Shown here piece by piece: positions 33,235 to 46,628 of a stretch of DNA of 64,000 bases. Made by a program: the position numbers and the translations under genes. The stretch's first letter is position 1. Each line of letters opens with the position of its first letter. Source of the stretch: Hysterium pulicare CBS 123377 (lineage: Eukaryota > Ascomycota > Dothideomycetes > Hysteriales > Hysteriaceae); contig AJFK01000302.1 in assembly GCA_000467715.1 (NCBI GenBank), forward strand, positions 1 to 64,000, given 5' to 3'. The notes beneath the pieces were generated by a model. The model was not told where the DNA came from, made no database searches, and was given only the letters and a program-made list of their open reading frames with translations.

Positions 33235-35385
33235 AAACTGTCGGTGGCAGTGGACGTGGTGGTAACGAGGAGTTCACCTGCATGGTCGAGAAAAGTGAGT
33301 AGAATGCCAGGGATTCAGGAAGGACCTCGCACTTTTGAATGGAAATAGCAGCACGAGGTCATTGAGCTTTGATGCGGGGACCTACAGCTAATCAAACCGT
33401 GAATCCTAACCTTATAAACAGCCTAGGAAGCCGACAGTCGACGAGACCCGAGCTACATAATTAATGATCAGTGTCTGGAAGAATGAACTTGGGAATTTTC
33501 AGTGGTCAATGGACGAGGCCGAAAGGAAGCAAGACGGAATTGGTCTAAGAAAACCCAGCGTCTTCAAGGCTGCGGGACCGTGGAGTACAAAGTGGACCGT
33601 CCATCGAGATCTGGTGGGGGGAAGATGCAAAGCGCGTGTGCTAGCAGTTTTGGATCAAAACTTTAGCAGAAACCTGCTCAGAGTCAAATCTTTGGACAAA
33701 ATCCAGTACGCGGCTCGGTTCTCCACCACCGTGCTCCAGCTTTGCCATTATGAAGGCGAGGTGACATTGCTCTCATATGTAAGACGATGATGTTGTCTGC
33801 AGTAGGAGTTGAGTTGCGACTGCTTCGAGATCGTCAATGCCTAGACTTCATGGTTGGTCTAAAGTGAGAGCGAAAATCATATTCCCTACCTTACGGGTGT
33901 ATCATTCCTGAGTCTCCAGTAATGGTTATTGGGGGAGCTGCATCTTGAGCGTGAGGATGCCACAGATGTTTGCTGCACCAGCCGCTGCCACGTACCCGCA
34001 CATTCATCTTTATTCCGCTTGGGCAGTCGACGCTCCTCTACCACTATGAGGGTATGTCCCTGTGCCATTCGACCGTTGCTAACAAGCCCTGCAGATAGCA
34101 ACCAACGGTATGTATCTGCGTGATGTGTAGAGAAAGCGGGATCGGAGCAAAGGCATGATGGAGTTGTTGAGGAAAGGATTCGTGGGAGCGACCATGAAGA
34201 TGGCGGAGGTCATGAGAATAAGACTGTGAGAATATGGTTGGTCAGCTTTCATCATGGAGACATAATCGTAAAACGTAACTTACCACGGGCTCCCTGCTTG
34301 GGCAGGCCGCAGACGAGAACAACGAGATGCTGATGGGGAGCCTGTGGCATCTAATGGACTGCGCGGAAACCTGTGGATGTTCAACTGCGGGCATAGAATT
34401 GAATGTTTCGCGTCTATGTTGATGGATGACGTACGCATTTGAATCGATTCTCACGAATCTGGTAATCACGGCGAGGCGAACTTCGAAGCCGGAATTTTCG
34501 CGGGGACAGCGGAACACCATCGTGCAGACTTAGGTTGGCTTGGCCCAAAACCATGATTGCGGATTGATCTAGGAGACGCGACGCTGTAGAAAATTGTCGC
34601 ATTGATTGAATCTACGCGCGGTGAAGCAAGACATGGCACAATAAGCACACTTCAGGCAGTACCGAGAACTAAAGACATTCTTTAGAGCTATACGTGTGGA
34701 CTAGAGAGACCATCTACTAGAATGTCCGGAAGGCCTGCTAATTTCGAATGCCACGGTTTCTTAACGCTTGACCAGGTCACTGGTCCTGTCCAGTACCAAT
34801 GCCATCGCCAGACCAACGTAAACTCTGCCACCTGGTATGACCTATGAAGTCCATTATCGAAAAATGCTCAGAGCATGCAATGCCGTTCTAACAGGATGTT
34901 TCCATTGCTCTGACGCATTCAACTTCTACTTGGTGCTCAACCAAGATGTATGACGGCCTCCTTGCCGAAGAAATGGACGACGTGATCATTGAGCCGCAGT
35001 TCCTAGATATTATAAGCCCCTCACAGTGTACCTGTGCGATGGATGGAATAGTGTAAGTATTCTGGACCTCTCAAGTGGTTTGGTGATCACTGATTGCCGG
35101 TATGACTGTCTAAGTAAGTCTCTTGAATGGATCAAGATCTTAATGACCTTGAATCAGTATGGCTGTCACAAGCTGGTGCGGAAAAAAGAGAAGTTGACGT
35201 CTGCACTTACGTTGAGGTCTACAAACTGCTTAGATTAGCGATTCGGACTCGGAGCTGTACAACTTGCTCTCCCAAGTTAAAGCGGACATGTCACCCGGTG
35301 AACGGATTCATTGGTGCTTGCATGTCAGATTTAGACGGTCGGTGGTAAGCTTGTGCTCTTCAGAAACTATACAGGTTACTAGGGT
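33235..35385. other. intergenic region
   Basis: No supported gene. A 108-codon frame at 33464-33790 (+) and short frames at 35026-35348 (+) have no recognised motif. A possible small gene near 34720-35060 (+) with a GTAAGT donor near 35053 was considered but is too weak to call. Confidence 0.45.
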
Positions 35386-35745
35386 CTTCTTGTATGCGAC
35401 TGGGAAGTGGTGATTGTATGAGGGACCTCATCAGGGAGTGGCTTATCAACCTTGCCTGTGTCCACATCGACACTCCGAGTCATACCGATGCCGTAGAGGG
35501 AACTATCCAGACCAACCTCAGCTTCCCTCAGTAGAAGTTCCGTGTAGTCCGTTGTGTAAATGCCCACCTTGTCCTGCAGATCTCCGAGTGGGCCTTCAAT
35601 CTCGTTGTTCGGAGTTGGGTAATGCTTTAGGAGCATCTCCGTCGTGGTGGCAATACTGCTCAGAGTGCCACGCACGAGTGCGTTGGACTGGCCGTGTGCG
35701 TCCCTTAGCTGAGTGAATGCACGGTTGCCGGCGTTGATGTCTCAT
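35386..35745 (-). pseudogene. relic of the GETSYR family, middle region only
   Basis: The minus-strand frame here aligns with the middle helical region of both intact GETSYR-family proteins. Matching blocks in order are a VRGTLSSIATTTEMLL stretch (against AKGMFDLVNDTSKVLL), EAEVGLDSSLYGIG (against EAEVGLGYSVYDVSG in the 583-aa protein) and LPDEVPHT (against LPDALPHTT). The N-terminal GETSYR region and the C-terminus are absent and the frame ends early, so this is a decayed third family member. It is closer to the 583-aa protein than to the 702-aa one in the EAEVGL block. Confidence 0.75.
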
Positions 35746-36652
35746 CTCGGAGTTTTGATAGGAGAGATTGGAAATTAGAGTGAGCAAGCAGGGACCCGCA
35801 GATGAGGCTGCCCTCAAAACTAGGGGTGATCCTAGAGTCGATCAGCCTCGCTTAGCCACCGTGGAGATGTGAAATATCCGGGCTTACCTAAACCGAGGGC
35901 CAGCACGTTGCTTTTCCTGCCATTGTCATCCAACCGCCCTCATCTTCGACCTCATAGTGCCATCCGCCCTTGAACCACAGGCTCTCGACCCATGAGTGTC
36001 GTCGGGCTGCCAGCATCCCTTTTTCTACTTTACACCGGAAGCCCCTTTTCTCCTATTCTGGACAAGTGAGGCTGCACAATTGATGTAAGCCCCCAGAGGC
36101 TTTCACTTTTCCTATCTTACCACTTTGAAGTTCACGACTAACAAATATGACGCTCTAGATCTAGATCTTTCCTGTTTGTACTCTTACAACCCCTGACTCC
36201 AGTTAGCTTACTCTCGTCTTGCTTAGACCTCGCAATACGACATGTTTACCTATATTTTAGAGATCAACAGTGCACTCGATCTTCCTCTATTATTACTCAT
36301 CGTGACTTCCCATGGGCCCACTATCTACTGCAAATACTGCGTTTGGGAACCCGGCGACGAAGCATAACCAATATCGTGGAGCAGGGACTATTTGGGGTAC
36401 GAACTCGCCTTGGGAAATCTTAACAACATTTTACATGGCATGTACGAGATGTTTTTATAGGCACTCCTATTATGCGCGGCCAGCAAGATCACAAAAGCCT
36501 GGGTCATGAAAACCACGCAGCCCACTGGTACCCTCCCCTGCGAAGCGAATACGGAGGTCACAGAAGCTAAGATGGCGAATAGTTTGGCAACTACGAACGA
36601 TAATGATGAAAGTGTGTTAAATGAACTCACAGGTATAATTTCTACTTCTAAG
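35746..36652. other. intergenic region 3' of the PKS gene
   Basis: No gene is seen. Minus-strand DNA next to 36652 is the likely 3' untranslated region of the PKS gene. It also marks the left edge of the polyketide cluster. Confidence 0.55.
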
Positions 36653-39600
36653 CTAACGCTTTGTTGTTTGAAGTTGCAAGTACTTATGCGCTATTGTATA
36701 GGATAACGTGTGTGCAGATGAACCTCCCAGAATTTCAAAAACTGATATATCGACCTTCAATACCTTGAGAAACCAGTTCCGAAGCTCGGTTGCAATGAGC
36801 GAGTCGATGCCGTATGAATGAAGTGGTTTCGAAACTTCGAAATATGATGGAGAAACGGATAAAAATTTCGCCAGCTTCTGCACGATCACTGAATCCAATG
36901 TTTCTATTGCTTCTTCAATCGTTTCCTTACTTTGTATTAATACAAAAAAATCTTGGTTGCCATAGTCGTCGCCGCTCGCGTGAGCTATGGGTGAAGTGCT
37001 CGAAATTTGATGCAAGTGGCTGAACATCGGTTGACTCATCCATGACGGTTCGAGCGCGCCTTTTGCTGCCACAGATGAAGGAAGCTCGAGGCCAGTGACT
37101 ATCTGGACTCGCGACGTTGATTTCTGGCAACATTCGTCCAAGATTGCGAATAGTTCGGGTTGGGACATGGGCAGCAGTTGTTTGACGTTGACAATTTGAT
37201 CAAAAGCATCTCGATTGTCAGCAAAGACACCTTCAAATTCCATTGCGCTCAGATTGATGGACGTTGCGTTGCTGCCACGAGATACTCTGGAGAGCGCTAG
37301 AGCGTCCTCGAACGTATTTCCCGCGGCATAATTGGACTGGCCATTTGACCCAATGATGCCACTAACTGAAGAGAGGAAAACAAAGAAATCTAAATTTCGT
37401 GGCAGCAGTCGATGCAGATTCCAGGATCCAGTTACTTTAGGAAGCAAAGCTTCTCTCCATTGCGCTGATGACATGTTTTCAAATGTGACATCCTAGAAGT
37501 TTTTAGCCAAGTTTGAGATGAGGAGTTCTGACGACACCCACCCTTATGACCATTGATGATTGGATGCATCCTCGAATTGGAGGCATGACTTGACTACAAT
37601 GGTCGAGGGCCTTCCTCAAAGCATCCAAATCAGTGATATCGCATTCAGGAGCACATATCTGCACCCCAATGCTTGAAATTTCTTGCACAAACTTGGTAGC
37701 AGAGGCTTGTCGCATTCCGCTTCTGGAAAGAAGGAGCAAATGACGTGCACCTTTAGACGCCATCCAACGAGATATGCTCCGGCCTTGGCCTCCCAGTCCT
37801 CCAGCAATTACGTAGGTGCAGTCTCCGTCAAACTTTAGATTAGATTTCGAATCGAGGACGGCCTACTACTGCTTAGCTTGGAATCACGCATTCAGATGTG
37901 CCGCTTACAGAAACTTGGACTCGTGGATCAACTTCGACAACGACTTTCCCAGAGCTCTTTCCACTCTGAAGATATCGAAAAGCATTCTCGACCTGGTGTA
38001 TTGAAAATGTCTTTATTGGCTGCACTATTCGAAGAGCGCCGTCTTTAAATAGCTGAAGAACTTCGCGCAGAGCCTTTGTGATCAGCATTGGCCGCTCCGT
38101 CCCCATGCCAGCAATATCGATGGCGCTGAATGTCACATTCTGCGCGAAATGATACATGGGTAACTTTCGACGGGAAACAATATCTCGCTTGCCGACTTCG
38201 AGAAAGCGTCCGTACGGTGCGATGCACTCCCACGAAGCTAAGAGACTTTCCCCCGACAAGGAGTTTAAAATGACATCGACTCCCCTTCCTCTAGTAAGGC
38301 GTTTGATGTCTTGGGCGAATGAAAGGTCCCGACTGTAAAGTATCTGCTCTGCAGGAATGTCGTACAGCTTCATAAGAAGCTCTTTTTTAATATCAGAACC
38401 CACTGTAGTGAAGATTGTAGCGCCGCAATGCTGCGCAAGTTGAATAGCTGCTTGACCAGTGCCACCGGCTCCCGCATGTATTAGCACTGTCTCACCAGGA
38501 GAAAGCCTGGCTATATCGATAAGGGCGCGATATGCAGTGATGAAATTGGTTGGAATTGACGATGCTTCGGCGAAAGACATGTTCTCTGGAATACGTTCCG
38601 CCGCGTATTGCTTACATCGAATCGATCGCCGGAAGCTATCCAACTGACTTACAAGGACTCGGTCGCCACTCTTCAAGTAGCATTCTGGACCTGCTTTCAG
38701 TACAATCCCTGAGCACTCTGTTCCGAACGAGTTGTCGTTGACATGCCCCGTTGCCACAAGTACGTCCTTCAAATTAACTCCAACCGCTTTGATCTGGATT
38801 TCCAGCTCGTCAGGCTCTAGCCGCTGGGGGCGTTCATCCACTTCTTGGAAATACAAGGATTCAAGCAGGCCGGCTGAATGGATCCTCAAGTTCAGATTCT
38901 TGTCTCCGAAGGCTGTGAGCATTTCTTTTTGAATAGTCTTCTCCTGGACTTTTTGGTTCAGCTCGTCATCTTCGTATACGCGTGGTATTGTGATTATCCC
39001 TTCTGTCGCAATCAATTCCGGCTCGTAAATTCCAGTCTCGATGCCCTTCAAGGTGTTTTCCAGTGCTTTCGCAATATTGGAGACATGAGTATTTTTGAAT
39101 TCATTGCTCAACGTGAGCGTCGTAAAAACTAGGCCATCTCTTTCTAAGCGCAGCGTCCTTGAAAGCCCAGTTATCAATGCCTGCATAGGACATTCGTCTG
39201 AATGGCTTGAAATTTCATTGATCCAAAGAAGAGCCTTTGCCCGTGTAAGAACGGAATGGAATGCAGAATACTGCCCCTCGCTCAGTTGATCAAATCCTGG
39301 CCACGAAGAATCAAAGACAATGATAACGAGTTCGTCGCTTACTCCTGCCTCGTTTGCGACACTGTGAAAGGTCCCTATGGGCGCATCAGAGCATACAGTT
39401 TGTTCCTTAACCGATAGAGAAAGATTTGATGTCAAGACGTCATGAAAACCAGTGATTATCCGTGTCGGTGGGTCCAGAGTTGTTTTAGGGTGTGTAACTT
39501 CAACAGCCGTGGACACCATGAAGCTCACAAAATGATCCGAGGTATCGTAATCGCGGAAAACGATATCAATACCAGAGAATCTATTCTTCAGGAGTATCTC

Positions 39601-42600
39601 GTCCCACTTTGGTTCCGTTATGCAGGGACCGTTGCTCCTGTATGAATCGGTACCTACCATCCCACAGGTCAGTCTCTTTCCCTAAGAATAGTCACGCGAA
39701 TCCTACTCTGCCACCATCCGGGTAAGCAACCAAATATGAAACCTTCTATCAAGGACGTTGGCTCGGTAGGTTCGATGAGTAGTAGTTTACCGCCCCTAAT
39801 TAGGTTAAAACTTTCCAAGATCGGGGTTTATGTTTTCTATCCACCAAAGCTGACCTTTTCAAAAGTCTCCTTAGTGAGCTTAGTGTCACGTCCAAAGATA
39901 TCGTTGCATGGAGAACCTAGTTTAGAGTGAGACGGGCCTCGGCCAATTTTTCCATGCAACTTACATTCGCCGCCACTAGGACATCGTAGAATTGCTCCTC
40001 GTACCCTTGGGCTACCGGGTCCCTTTCGGCATCGAGAATGCCAAAACGGATCTTAGGGTACGATCCAAACTCATCGTTGGCCTTTGCGAGAAATGATTGG
40101 GAGACGTCGGTGAAGTCGAAGCGGGAATACCTTGCATAGTACCCATAAGAAGTAGGGCTTGTCAGCGATTCAAGTAGAAGTTTCGTAGTAGATCCAGTGC
40201 CGGCTCCAATCTCCATAATATTCATTGAAGGATTTTTGTGCGAGAGAAGCTCAAGATAAACTTTCATGGAGTTGTTAAACTTCCATGTCTTCCCTACGAT
40301 ATGGTAGTAATCATAGAGTATATTTTCCTGACTTAGCAACGCAAGGGCGTCGCATTCGCCTCTCAGGATTCCGTGTAGATGTCGCCCAAAATGGCTATAG
40401 ATCTCGCCCAACCTCCCATGTTTTTGAATTCGGCAATGCAACTCTTCGAGCGTTGAGTCGCATGGGATATCTTTGGATGCTCGCTCTTTGATCCAGGAAA
40501 ATTGGCAAGACAAATGAGAAGAGTTGAGCGGAATGTCTGTCGGACGCAATTCTCGCGAGGCCCTTGCCATCAAAGCTGAAATGAATGCCTGGAGATCACG
40601 CGAGAGATCTACAGGATCGGGACCAATAGATCGCTGACTGGCCAAAAGTTTCTCGAGCTGCTCTTGATTTACCAAAGAGACATCGGCTTTCAAGACCAGA
40701 CTAAAGCATAGTCTTCTTGCGGATTCTCCAGTCGCCCTGGTTAGTGACGATGCCGTCACAGCCTTAGCTTGGATTCCTTCTACATTGACCACAACACGAC
40801 CACATTGCGCGTCGAAAGCGCAAATCGTAGACTCGGTTGTTCGGGCGTCTACTGTCCGAAGGGAGGCGTGCGCTCGGATTAGAGATTCTACCGGCTTCGA
40901 CAACAGGCCAGTACTGGAGATCCACAGACGATCCAATCGAGTCGGTATCATAGTCGACATCTTAGAATTTCCGCCCTTACTGATTGCCGGAAGCATCATC
41001 TGCAGGATTCCATCAAGTGTGGCGGGATGTATTATGGTCGGTGAAGCGCATCCATCTTCGAACACAGAAATCTCCCCGACGGCTTGGCCAGTCTCATCGT
41101 AATGCACTTCTTCGATACGACGAAAGCTGTCTCCAAAATGGTACCCGTATTTGTAGAGGCGGCTATACAGCGTCGGACCCTTCGCAGTTTTTGTACATCG
41201 AGTCAAACTCTCTTCGGCATTGAATAACGCAAGATCATCCGCCCCTCTAGGCTCGCGGCCGTTGTCTACTTCTACGGACCGCTTGTCGGAAAATAATGGC
41301 TTGACTATGCCGCGGCAAATCTCAGATGTAAAGGTTTCTCGGTGGGCATGAATGCAAAAGTCGTAGCCAGAGTCCAGGTTTCCGGAAGAATTGGTCAAAT
41401 CTTTCAGGCGAATATGAGTCTCAACCCCCTCATCATCTCCGGGGATAGCCAATCCTGAGATGAATTCCGCATCCCGAATCTCGTAAGCGTCAATGACTTT
41501 TCCCGATTCGCCCACTATCTGGTTAACGGCCTCAAGCGCCATTACTAGCATGCCGGAAGCAGGAAAAAGGACGTCACCGTCAATCTGGTCCAATCAGAAA
41601 ATGAAGTGGATGATGTTGGCATGGGCTTACCTTGTGATCGCCAATCCAAGACGATGATGACGTTGGTGAAGAGTTGAGGAAATGCCTCCATCGAGGTTCC
41701 AATGCGTTCCAATCAGCAACCGGCGCCCCCAGGAAATTGTTTAGCCCATGTTTCCTGAGTCGAATGTTCTTACTAATGCGAGACTCGCTCCAGTAGGTCT
41801 TGGAGTGATCGAAAGGATATTCCGGCAGGAAAGGAAGGGCTATCGCATTCTCTCTGGTTGGTCCCAGTGGAGCATTCACTCTCCGTATATTGACAGGATA
41901 GCCCCAACAGTGTAATTGCCCCAACGCTCGCATCGACGTCCACACTGCGGACCGCCGACGAACAAGCGCGGAGGTGTAAGAGATTTCGAATCCGCGAGAC
42001 ATAGTATCGAGAGTCTCTCGTATTGGGCCTTGCAGAGTCGAATGAGGGCCTATTTCGAGCAATTGAGAAGCGTGAACCTTGTTGCGATGACTCAGATCAA
42101 CCTTCTTTGTGACACCTGCTCCCGAAGCTTCGCAACATGCCTTGACGGAATCAACGAATTTGACGGGAGACACCATATTCTGGACCCAGTATGTCGGACG
42201 AAGCAGCTCTTCTGCGTCAACGAAATTCCCGGTCACCGAAGAAATCATCGGAACGGTCATGTATTCCCTATTTCCTCGAGTCAGCGATCCAATTCTTTCG
42301 GAATACGCATCTGCTATGCTCCACATGTGTGGAGAATGATATGCCACGGGGACAGGTAACACCCGGTTGAAAATTTCGTCCTGATCCAGCGCGAGTTTAA
42401 CGCACTGTACCATCGCCACATCGCCGGACATCGTAACATTCGTTGGGCTATTGATGCATGCAACGCAAAGTGTACTATTTATCTGCCCTCGAGTTGCTGC
42501 ATCGATATATGTCAAAGCCGTATCATAGGATACGGCTGCGGAAATCATAGCTCCTGCAGTTTTGCCTTGACGAATAAGATCGCTTGATAAGACACCTCTG

Positions 42601-45028
42601 TGGTAAGCCAACTTCCACGCCGATTCGCAAGATATAGCTCCGGAAGCAAAACCGGCCGCAATTTCACCACTTGAATGCCCAATAATTACGGCTGGGGTGA
42701 CGTTGAAAGAGCGGAATAAGTCGACCAAGGCGATTTGTATCATTGTGCATAACGGTTGTGCGATTTCGGGGTCATGGATGCTTGATTTGGATTCGTCACC
42801 GTCGATGAAGTGGGCTGATAGATTGGATATGTAAGCAGTGGTTCGTTGTGAAGACAAATATGAAGTTACCTAAGAGTTGATGTTGGCATCCAAGTGTTCG
42901 CAGAAACCTTTCTGCTTCTGAAAGACTTCGGCGGAAAATCGGATAGACGAGAAGCTCTTTTCCCATGCTCTGCCATTGCGCGCCTTGTCCAGTGAATACA
43001 AACCCGAGCTTGGGACTGCGGCTGGACTTTACGGGAGAGGGTAAATTATGAAGCTCCTGGATAAGCCCTTCGGCAGTGCTCGCGGCAGCAAAAAACCTCC
43101 AGGTCAACAGGCTTCTTCTTTCGCATAAAGTCGACGCCAGAGCTTTGAGCAAGCCATATTCAATACTGGGGGAGCTGGTAAGATTGCTCAGATAGGACTG
43201 ATATGCTAAACGGAGTCTTTGCACTCCATGCTCATCAGCTACCGACCATACAAAAAGGTAAGGTGTAGTGATCTCTCGCTTCTCAGGTTTTGCAATCAAT
43301 GCAGATAAAGTCTGAGTTCGGGATAATGACGTGAGGTCATCGGGAGGGGTAATGGTGGTACAGTGGCGGCCACTGAGATCATGCTGTTCGAGAAAATGAT
43401 GCGCATCGTCAAGAACTACGTGCGAATTGGTACCACCAAAGCCGAAAGAGTTCACGGAAGCTCTTCGTAAACCCTTCTTGGGCCAGCTCACGGCGGCTTG
43501 GGGGAACTAACAAATGTTGACATTTTAGCTCTCTTGACGTTGATAATAAAGGGGTGCAGAGAATAATACTCACGTTAAGGTTTAAAAAGTCGGAATCTAT
43601 GGCGGGATTGAGATTTTGAAGGTTTGCGATTGGAGGAATGATGCCTTGCTCGAGGACATGAATGGTTTTTACCACCCCTACAAGACCACTCGCTCCCTCA
43701 AGATGCCCAACATTGGCTTTGGATGCACCACTGTCGTGCCGAAATTAGCATTCTATCTCAGTCAAGCATTTACTACTTACATAAACAACGGACCCCCGTT
43801 AGGCTGACGTGACCTAAAGGCTTCACCTATCGCCATGGCCTCGATAGGATCACCAGCAGCAGTACCTGTTCCATGAGCCTCGACGAAACGAGTTACGGAC
43901 ATGTCAAGTGCGGCCCGACTGTAGGTATCCTCAATCAACCTAATTTGGGCTTCTTTGCTTGGCTGAGCAAGGCTTGTACTTCCATTTTGGTTTGACCCAG
44001 AAGCGCGAATGACAGCTCTGATTGTATCCCCGTCTCGGACGGCATCTGAGATCGGCTTAATGATCAACACTCCGACGCCTTCACCACGAGAATATCCATT
44101 TGCTTGCTCGTCAAAACTATGACAGACACCGTGGGGAGATAGAAAACCCAAGTTGGACAGACCTATAGTCAGATCCAATGAGTATACGAGGTTACACCCT
44201 GAGACGATACCCTGGTATTGTAAGTTAGTTTAGGGAAGCATCAATGACCCAGATACATTTGATAAGCTTACCAATGAGGATTCTCCCCGGCGGAGTGACT
44301 GACAGGCCATGTCCAAGGCAACGAGACTGCTGGAGCATGCAGTATCGATCGTCATACTCGGACCACTAAGGTTAAAGAAAGTGCTGATTCGATTTGACAG
44401 CATCGCCCCAGCAAACCCTGTTGCAGAATATTTAGGCATCCTTTCGGGATCCTTGCCAGCAAGCAGCAGATAATCTGCTGTAAAGTATCCAGTGAAGACC
44501 GATGCATCTGAACCACTGATTTGGAGTATCGGTATACCAGCTTGACGGATTAGATTAAACGACATAACATCTGCCGATAAAGTACAACTCACCATTTTCG
44601 AGCGCCTTGTAAGTTGTTTCCAGAAGCAGGCGCTGCTGCGGGTCCATTGCAGCGGCCTCCGCAGCAGTAACCGAGAAGAAGGGAGCATCGAATGCTGCAA
44701 TATCCCTATCAAGGAAATAAGACTTTTCTGCCCGAATCTGTTGCGATCGATTAGACTAAACGGGGACACGAAAAGTACGATAGCATACAGTTCCTCGCGA
44801 TGACCCATCACTGCTTTGCCATGCATCCTGATTCAACCTCTCTACAGGAAATCTTTTCGCCGCAGATCGACCAGACACCACCAGGTTCCAGAAGGCATCC
44901 GGGGAGCTGGCGGATGGAAAATCGATGGAGAATCCAACAATGGCGATTGCATCATTGCATTCATCCGCAACGGTCTGGGGTCTCCTACTTGAGGTGTCAT
45001 ACGCCTCAGAAAAATGGGGAGGCAACAT
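36653..45028 (-). CDS. highly reducing polyketide synthase, KS-AT-DH-MT-ER-KR-ACP (2579 aa, 13 exons)
   Basis: Exons by my reading: 45028-44789, 44737-44593, 44540-44272, 44211-43781, 43730-43574, 43506-42870, 42814-41631, 41584-39965, 39916-39855, 39795-39707, 39653-37909, 37862-37542, 37492-36653. All junctions keep frame and total 7740 nt. Domains: KS from residue 25 (DTACSSS, Cys about 197; [15 protein letters not shown]); AT (GHSSG, Ser about 674); DH (GDHK His about 1020, HPATLDG Asp about 1212); MT (EIGAGTGST about 1479); ER ([11 protein letters not shown] about 2005); KR (GGLGGQG about 2215, NYAAGN Tyr about 2355); ACP (GIDSL, Ser about 2531). All catalytic residues I can identify are present and the ER NADPH site is complete, so one enzyme should make a reduced, C-methylated chain. 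There is no release domain; the divergent FSH1 hydrolase could supply release. Size is normal for the family. Confidence 0.95.
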
Positions 45029-45852
45029 CTTTGAGACAGAAAAGAAGATATGTTTGCCTTTGGCTATTCTGACAATTTCCCTTTCCCCGTTCTTCTTGAT
45101 TCGACTTTCAGATCTCCTTTCGTGCTCTATCCGACTCCACCAACACTACTAGGACGAAGGATGTGATTGCGGCGAATGTCGCAAGAGGACAGGGAGTCAG
45201 TTGTTGATGAAGCGTGTGCAACGTTGGGATATTTTGTTTCTTCTCATGCGGCCCTCAGAGGATCCAGATCACAAGGATACGAAGATGCAATAGCCTGTCC
45301 GCGGATGTCAAATGAAACTGCCATTCGAAATTAATGGCCACGGCCCCACTCGCCTGCGGTCAGCCCAACGATACCAATGAAATCCCGGCACAGCGATGCC
45401 TCGGCATCCAGGGACTCGGGTTGGCGTCGTGGAAGCGAAAACATAACTGTGCCTCGTTCATTGTTTTCCAATCCAACCCGAAAAACCAATCATCGACGCA
45501 GAAGTCAGTCGAGGATGTGGTGAAACCTCGGTGAGCCCGGCCTGAGGCTGCCGCTCCCAGTCGCTGCGGGATTGGCGTCTTACCTGCATTTATCTTGCAG
45601 GCTCATCACAGCAAGAACTACGCACCCTTATCTAGCCCCGGCCCACAAGGCTTCCTTTGGGGAGTTGTTAACAAGCGGAGCAATAAGTAATAAAGTCCCA
45701 ATGATTTTTTACTTGCATGCATATTTCAATTAAATGCTACGTTGTGAGAGTGTCATAGAAAGGTATGTTTTAGCTAACAAAGATTGGACTTCTAAGAGGT
45801 TGACGTGTTTGGAGCCTTTTAATAGTTCAGCTCTATGCAGGTCGTAAGGACG
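45029..45852. promoter_or_regulatory. divergent promoter between PKS and FSH1 hydrolase
   Basis: An 824-bp gap separates the start codons of two genes transcribed away from each other, so it must hold both promoters. It suggests the two are co-regulated. No transcription factor gene is present in the visible cluster, and I do not claim a specific binding site. Confidence 0.65.
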
Positions 45853-46628
45853 ATGCATTTTCTATGTCTTCACGGAAAGGGTACAAATAACAAGGTAATT
45901 GTCTTGAATACAAACAGGGACTGAAGAGCTACTTACCTCTCTCAGGTTTTCGAGACGCAAACTGGTATTTACATCATTCAACGGTTTTCGTGAGCGAAAT
46001 GGATTGACCTTCGCCCACAGCTGCTTTGCGATACGCCATCAATGACCACCACACCTACGAATTCGCGGAAGGCGTTGTCAAATCTGAAATGAACATGGAA
46101 ATTCGCGAATTCTTCCCGTCCGCGGACGATTACTTCGATTATTTTAACGACGATGACTATGGAAGTATGTCGAAGGTGCTGAAAGACCTTGATGCATTTA
46201 TCGCGGTTGAGGGTCCTTTTGATGGAGTTATTGCTTTCTCGCAGGGCGCTTCTGTGGCTTCCACGCTGATGCTGCAACGGATAAGGCAGAATCCTGCTGA
46301 TGAAATGGTGCATCCAGTCTTCAAGTGCGCAATTTTCTTGGGCGCGGGGGTTCCGTGTGATCCCGTAGAGCTTGAGAGGGGCCGTGTGAGGATGATGAAT
46401 TATGCAGCGGACGGTGAAGTCATCAAGGTACCTACATCACATATCTGGGGAGAACTTGATTCATCGCCTTATCCGCCTCAGCTGGCGAAACTGTGCTCCC
46501 GCGAGCAAAGAAACGTGTATGTTCATGGAGGCGGTCATACAATTCCCGGGTCTCATACAAACGAGGCCCTGCGAGAAAGCGTGAGGGTGATTCAACGCTG
46601 TATTTCCATGGCACAGTATAAACAATAG
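45853..46628 (+). CDS. FSH1-family serine hydrolase (222 aa, three exons)
   Basis: Exons 45853-45894, 45946-45964 and 46021-46628 (introns 51 and 56 nt; 669 nt in frame). The protein starts MHFLCLHGKGTNNKVFETQT, the usual FSH1 opening. The alpha/beta-hydrolase triad is visible: nucleophile Ser94 in AFSQGAS, Asp167 in WGELDSSP and His193 in GGGHTIPG. Members next to reducing PKS genes often release or trim the polyketide from the carrier protein. Divergent from the PKS with a shared promoter, it is the best candidate for that role here. No signal peptide is seen, so it is probably cytosolic. Length is normal for the family. The first two exons are short and easily missed by automated prediction. 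Confidence 0.9.

Noticed and set aside
36653-45028. Broken PKS (many separate frames)
   Set aside because: All breaks coincide with good 46-67 nt introns and the 13 exons sum to an intact frame, so the gene is whole.
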